From assembly GCF_000447795.1 (NCBI RefSeq), contig NZ_AUNI01000020.1:186001-250000 (forward strand): DNA of 64,000 bases. The letters run 5' to 3'. The notes below the pieces were generated by a model that saw only the letters and a list, made by a program, of their open reading frames with translations, did not search any database and had not been told where the DNA came from. Of the stretch, positions 61,199 to 64,000 are shown piece by piece (the first letter of the stretch is position 1; each line of letters starts with the position of its first letter). The stretch is from Bacteriovorax sp. Seq25_V. Lineage in GTDB: Bacteria; Bdellovibrionota; Bacteriovoracia; Bacteriovoracales; Bacteriovoracaceae. The position numbers and the translations under genes were made by a program.

Positions 61199-61468
61199 TT
61201 AGTGTCTATGACTTACTTGATTCGTAATCTTAGTCAAAACCATATCCATCGTCTTATATAAACTATCTGATTCAGCCTTTGCCACAAAACTTTCTGACTT
61301 ATTTTTAATTATGGCCTCGGCTACCTGAGTGTCTTTTTCAATCCAACAAGTCCAGTTTATTGTAGCCTCGGGATTAAAGAATTTTTGGAGTTTTTCGCTT
61401 TTTGATCTGATTTTTTCATCTAAAGCTTCAGTGTGTTCAAGATTTCTAAACGTGATAGTACATTTCAT
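61199..61468 (-). CDS. hpf: Ribosome hibernation promoting factor (short HPF/RaiA type)
   Basis: 89 residues. The ATG at 61468 is preceded by AAGGAGG and is preferred to 61525. MKCTITFRNLEHTEALDEKI, then LQKFFNPEATINWTC, gives the beta-alpha-beta-beta-beta-alpha pattern of the sigma54 modulation/S30EA family. It lacks the long C-terminal domain of long HPF, so it is the short type that binds the decoding centre of inactive ribosomes. Confidence 0.88.
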   Translation of the reverse strand: MKCTITFRNLEHTEALDEKIRSKSEKLQKFFNPEATINWTCWIEKDTQVAEAIIKNKSESFVAKAESDSLYKTMDMVLTKITNQVSHRH

Positions 61469-61619
61469 TGAGAACCTCCTTGGATGAAAGGCAAAGAAAT
61501 GCCAGATACTTGTTATCTTAAGCATCTCTAGCTAATATATATTAGACCATTTTTTTATAGCCATAGGAAAGAAACATTTTCTTACACAGTAAAAATATCT
61601 ACATATATTAGGAGAATTC

Positions 61620-62894
61620 ATGGAAATTAAAAGAGTTTGTATTATTGATGGAGCGAGAATTCCATTCACACGTTCTGGAGCAAATTACATGGGAATTAGC
61701 AATAAGAAGCTGATGACTGGTGCGCTTACTGAACTTGTTAATAAACTGTCTTTAAAAGGTAAGGAAGTTGGTGAGGTTGCCCTTGGAGCTGTTTCCAAGC
61801 ACGCGTATGACTTCTCTCTTGCAAGAGAATGTACAATTGAAGCAGGCTTATCTTTTTCAACTCCTGCAACAGATCTTCAAAAAGCATGTGGAACTTCCTT
61901 AGAAGCAGTCATCATGCTTGCAAATAAAATCGCTCTTGGACAAATTGATAGTGCTATCGCTGGTGGAGTTGATACTAACTCTGATATCCCAGTAGAATTT
62001 CAAAAAACTTTTTCTGACAAAATGGCAAAGGTAAACTACGCAAGGTCAACAGGCGATAAGCTTAAGGCCCTGATGGCAATTAGGCCAGGGGACCTTGCTC
62101 CAAATTTTCCAGCAGTAAAAGAGCCAAGAACAGGTATGTCGATGGGTGAGAGTTGTGAAGAGATGGCAAAAACATGGAAGATTTCTCGGGAGGATCAGGA
62201 TCAACTAGCTCTTGAATCACACCAAAAAGCTGCGAAAGCTTATGATGAAGGTTTCTTTAGTGATATGGTTTACCCTTTTGGAACTTTAAAGAAAGATGGA
62301 ATCGTAAGAGGCGATACAACAATGGAAAAGATGGCAAAACTTAAGCCAGCTTTCGATAAAACTTCAGGTGCGGGAACTTTAACAGCTGCAAATTCAACTT
62401 CACTTTCTGATGGTGCTGCTTGTGTTTTCCTTTGTAGTGAAGAATATGCTAAAGCCCACGGTCTACACGTTAAGGCTTACTTTAAAATTGGAATTTCAAG
62501 TGCCGTTAATTATATCAATGATGAAGGGCTTCTAATGGCACCAGCCTACGCTGTTCCAAAGATGCTTGGTAAAGTTGATATGAGACTTCAAGACTTTGAT
62601 TTTTACGAAATCCATGAGGCCTTCGCTGCTCAAGTTCTTTGTACTTTAAAAGCATGGGAATCAGAAGAGTTTTGTAGAACAAAACTTGGACTTGATAGTG
62701 CTCTAGGTTCAATTGATAGAACAAAGATGAATGTGAAAGGTGGAAGTTTAGCACTTGGCCACCCATTTGCTGCTACTGGTGCACGTATTGTGGCAACTCT
62801 TGCAAAACTATTAGATGAGAAAGGAAGCGGGACGGGACTTATTTCAATTTGTACAGCAGGTGGAATGGGCGTAACTGCAATCCTAGAAAAATAA
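61620..62894 (+). CDS. fadI: Acetyl-CoA acyltransferase (thiolase, FadI type)
   Basis: 424 residues. Active cysteine in LQKACGTSLEAV; HEAFAAQVL and ALGHPFAATGAR hold the catalytic His; CTAGGMGVTAIL the second Cys. Length and the KMAKVNYARSTGDKLKAL insertion resemble FadI rather than the 390-residue FadA. It thiolytically cleaves 3-ketoacyl-CoA in beta-oxidation. AGGAG precedes the ATG. No FadJ partner is in the window. It overlaps the CBS gene (TAATG). Confidence 0.92.
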   Translation: MEIKRVCIIDGARIPFTRSGANYMGISNKKLMTGALTELVNKLSLKGKEVGEVALGAVSKHAYDFSLARECTIEAGLSFSTPATDLQKACGTSLEAVIMLANKIALGQIDSAIAGGVDTNSDIPVEFQKTFSDKMAKVNYARSTGDKLKALMAIRPGDLAPNFPAVKEPRTGMSMGESCEEMAKTWKISREDQDQLALESHQKAAKAYDEGFFSDMVYPFGTLKKDGIVRGDTTMEKMAKLKPAFDKTSGAGTLTAANSTSLSDGAACVFLCSEEYAKAHGLHVKAYFKIGISSAVNYINDEGLLMAPAYAVPKMLGKVDMRLQDFDFYEIHEAFAAQVLCTLKAWESEEFCRTKLGLDSALGSIDRTKMNVKGGSLALGHPFAATGARIVATLAKLLDEKGSGTGLISICTAGGMGVTAILEK

Positions 62895-63823
62895 TGACTA
62901 GTTTCATCTCTCGCGACAGCTTAACTATTACTCTTGGATCTTTAGAGCTCCAAAAGCTAGTCTGCGTCGAGAGAGATGCTTCATTTTCTGAGATTATTGA
63001 GAAAATGAATGAAGAATCGATTGGTTCTATCGGTGTCATCGAAAACTCAAAGCTTATTGGTATCATCACAGAAAAAGACTTCCTTACAAAGTTTCATCGC
63101 ATTAAGGAATGTTGTGATAGTGATTCAGAAATTGATATCACGACAGTCATGACAAAGAACCCAATTGTTTTTTCTGAAGAAAAAGATTTATTGGCAGCAA
63201 TGAAAGTCATGACATCACACGACTTTAGACATCTTCCGATAAGAAAAGGAGATTCTCTTGAGATTATTTCCGTAAGAGATATTTTAAATATTATTTGCGA
63301 GAGTTTTAAGGATGACCTTTCAAAATACCAACCAATTAAACATTGGAATAAGGAAGAGCCGGCACTGCAGGAAATTGATATTCTCGAATTTCCTCGCAAG
63401 GGCAATGGTATATCTGCCGCCGTTTTTGAAACACCTTTAAAGAGAATCTTTAATCCGAACTTTATTCATATCGACTATGCTGAAACAGTTGAAGCCTTGA
63501 TAAATAAAATGGTTTCAAATGAAGTTCATGTAGCATTCGTCATGGAATATGAAACAGCATTTATTGGTATCATTACTGAGCGTGATTTATTAAAAAAGGT
63601 TTACTCTAAGGAAATTCCTTTAAATGCGCCCACTTCTGATTTAATGACACCTCTTCCTGACTTTCTATCTGTAACTCATCAGTTTGGAAATGCTCTTAAA
63701 AATATGCAGGCTTTCGACTACCGCAATATGCCAATCGTTGGTCAAGACGGCTATCCAATAGGGAATGTAACTCTTTTAGATTTAATGGGACTATTTTATT
63801 CGCAACTTGTAGATTTAGATTAA
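62894..63823 (+). CDS. Four-CBS-domain protein
   Basis: 309 residues. I take the ATG at 62894, overlapping the fadI stop, rather than an upstream ATG inside fadI. Four CBS motifs are visible: KLIGIITEKDFL, SLEIISVRDIL, AFIGIITERDLL and YPIGNVTLLDLM, arranged as two Bateman modules with a 30-residue linker (LDEFPRKGNGISAAVFETP-like region near residue 170). CBS pairs bind adenylate nucleotides. No catalytic domain is attached, so it is a regulatory partner, perhaps of the preceding thiolase or another enzyme. Confidence 0.86.
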   Translation: MTSFISRDSLTITLGSLELQKLVCVERDASFSEIIEKMNEESIGSIGVIENSKLIGIITEKDFLTKFHRIKECCDSDSEIDITTVMTKNPIVFSEEKDLLAAMKVMTSHDFRHLPIRKGDSLEIISVRDILNIICESFKDDLSKYQPIKHWNKEEPALQEIDILEFPRKGNGISAAVFETPLKRIFNPNFIHIDYAETVEALINKMVSNEVHVAFVMEYETAFIGIITERDLLKKVYSKEIPLNAPTSDLMTPLPDFLSVTHQFGNALKNMQAFDYRNMPIVGQDGYPIGNVTLLDLMGLFYSQLVDLD

Positions 63824-64000
63824 GTAAGTAATTCTTCTACAAATTTCTCTGTCTCAACCGAAGCATTACCAACAAGATGAAAATCAAAACTATCTGAGAT
63901 TTGAGTGGACTCAAGATTAATTTCAATCGTCTGAACGCCTCTTTCTCTGGCCGTATCCACGAACATGGCCGCAGGGTAAACATGCCCCGATGTTCCAATA
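63820..64000 (-). CDS. cobB: CobB-type NAD-dependent deacylase (sirtuin), C-terminal fragment
   Basis: Only the last 60 codons are inside the window; the rest continues beyond the right edge. IGTSGHVYPAAMFVDTARER followed by TIEINLESTQISDSF matches the C-terminal NAD-binding part of CobB (VGTSG.VYPA and IEINLE). Then FDFHLVGNASVETEKFVEELL. It removes acyl groups from lysines using NAD. It overlaps the CBS gene by 4 bp at the stop codons. Confidence 0.88.
   Translation of the reverse strand, partial: IGTSGHVYPAAMFVDTARERGVQTIEINLESTQISDSFDFHLVGNASVETEKFVEELLT

Noticed and set aside
61469..61525. N-terminal extension of HPF
   Set aside because: AAGGAGG sits before the ATG at 61468, and known HPF proteins start at that residue.
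62849..62893. Upstream start for the CBS protein inside fadI
   Set aside because: It adds a segment of no similarity from another frame of fadI; the TAATG overlap at 62894 is the natural start.

Overview
The window is AT-rich, gene-dense bacterial chromosome. Almost every base is in a gene, neighbouring genes often overlap by 1-25 bp, and no stretch above about 300 bp lacks a gene. I saw no rRNA, tRNA, CRISPR array, insertion sequence or prophage. The content suggests a Gram-negative, probably predatory or scavenging member of the Bdellovibrionota (Bacteriovorax/Halobacteriovorax-like): a maltoporin, many lipoproteins, two secreted endonuclease I paralogues, a secreted subtilase, a secreted zincin, a Tat-exported HiPIP and bulk amino-acid import. 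The taxonomic call is inference from gene content and base composition; no marker gene settles it.

Layout. 1-3779: AapJQMP-type L-amino-acid ABC importer, cut by the left edge. 3781-6582: alkB, bpt (N-end-rule leucyltransferase), HiPIP, tapT and an SRPBCC protein. 6749-8170: a small ORF, a lipoprotein and endonuclease I. 8368-11087: fabH and a large lipoprotein with an ADP-ribosyltransferase-like motif set. 11115-17635: small secreted proteins, the aldo/keto reductase tas, a VC0807-type membrane protein, a subtilisin-like protease and a HExxH metalloprotease. 17852-24816: a tight six-gene operon that I cannot assign to a known pathway: two unrecognised proteins, an FAD monooxygenase-like protein, an RND permease without adaptor, a lysyl-PG-synthase-type membrane protein and a group 2 truncated globin. 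24733-29305: a DUF309 protein, a DEDDh exonuclease, a histidine kinase/OmpR-type regulator pair and a DsbA-like lipoprotein preceded by a triple 11-bp direct repeat.

29382-41721 is a complete alpha-glucan locus. A maltoporin gene diverges from malQ, pullulanase, a fused MalE-MalF, MalG, MalK, alpha-amylase and a ROK sugar kinase. Together they would degrade starch or glycogen outside or in the periplasm, import maltodextrin, and convert it to glucose and glucose-6-phosphate. 41718-46686: a second endonuclease I, a DUF523/DUF1722 protein, a PilZ membrane protein, a lytic transglycosylase and a YfcH-type epimerase.

46812-47750 encodes a CarH/LitR-like MerR protein that has lost its B12-binding residues. 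The shared intergenic region carries 11-bp repeats of CarH-operator type over the yfcH promoter. 47787-54960 is a six-gene operon joining moxR-DUF58-transglutaminase with tesA-ybbA-ybbP. Facing it is a MotA-like channel gene with a partner that joins a MotB-like membrane anchor to a von Willebrand A domain. 56691-59994: a YciA thioesterase, a NosFY-like ABC exporter and an HD-GYP-like protein. 59983-61137: a sulfur importer in two YeeE/YedE halves under a BigR/SqrR-type repressor whose palindromic operator covers its own promoter. The window ends with hpf, a FadI-type thiolase, a four-CBS protein and the C-terminus of a CobB sirtuin.
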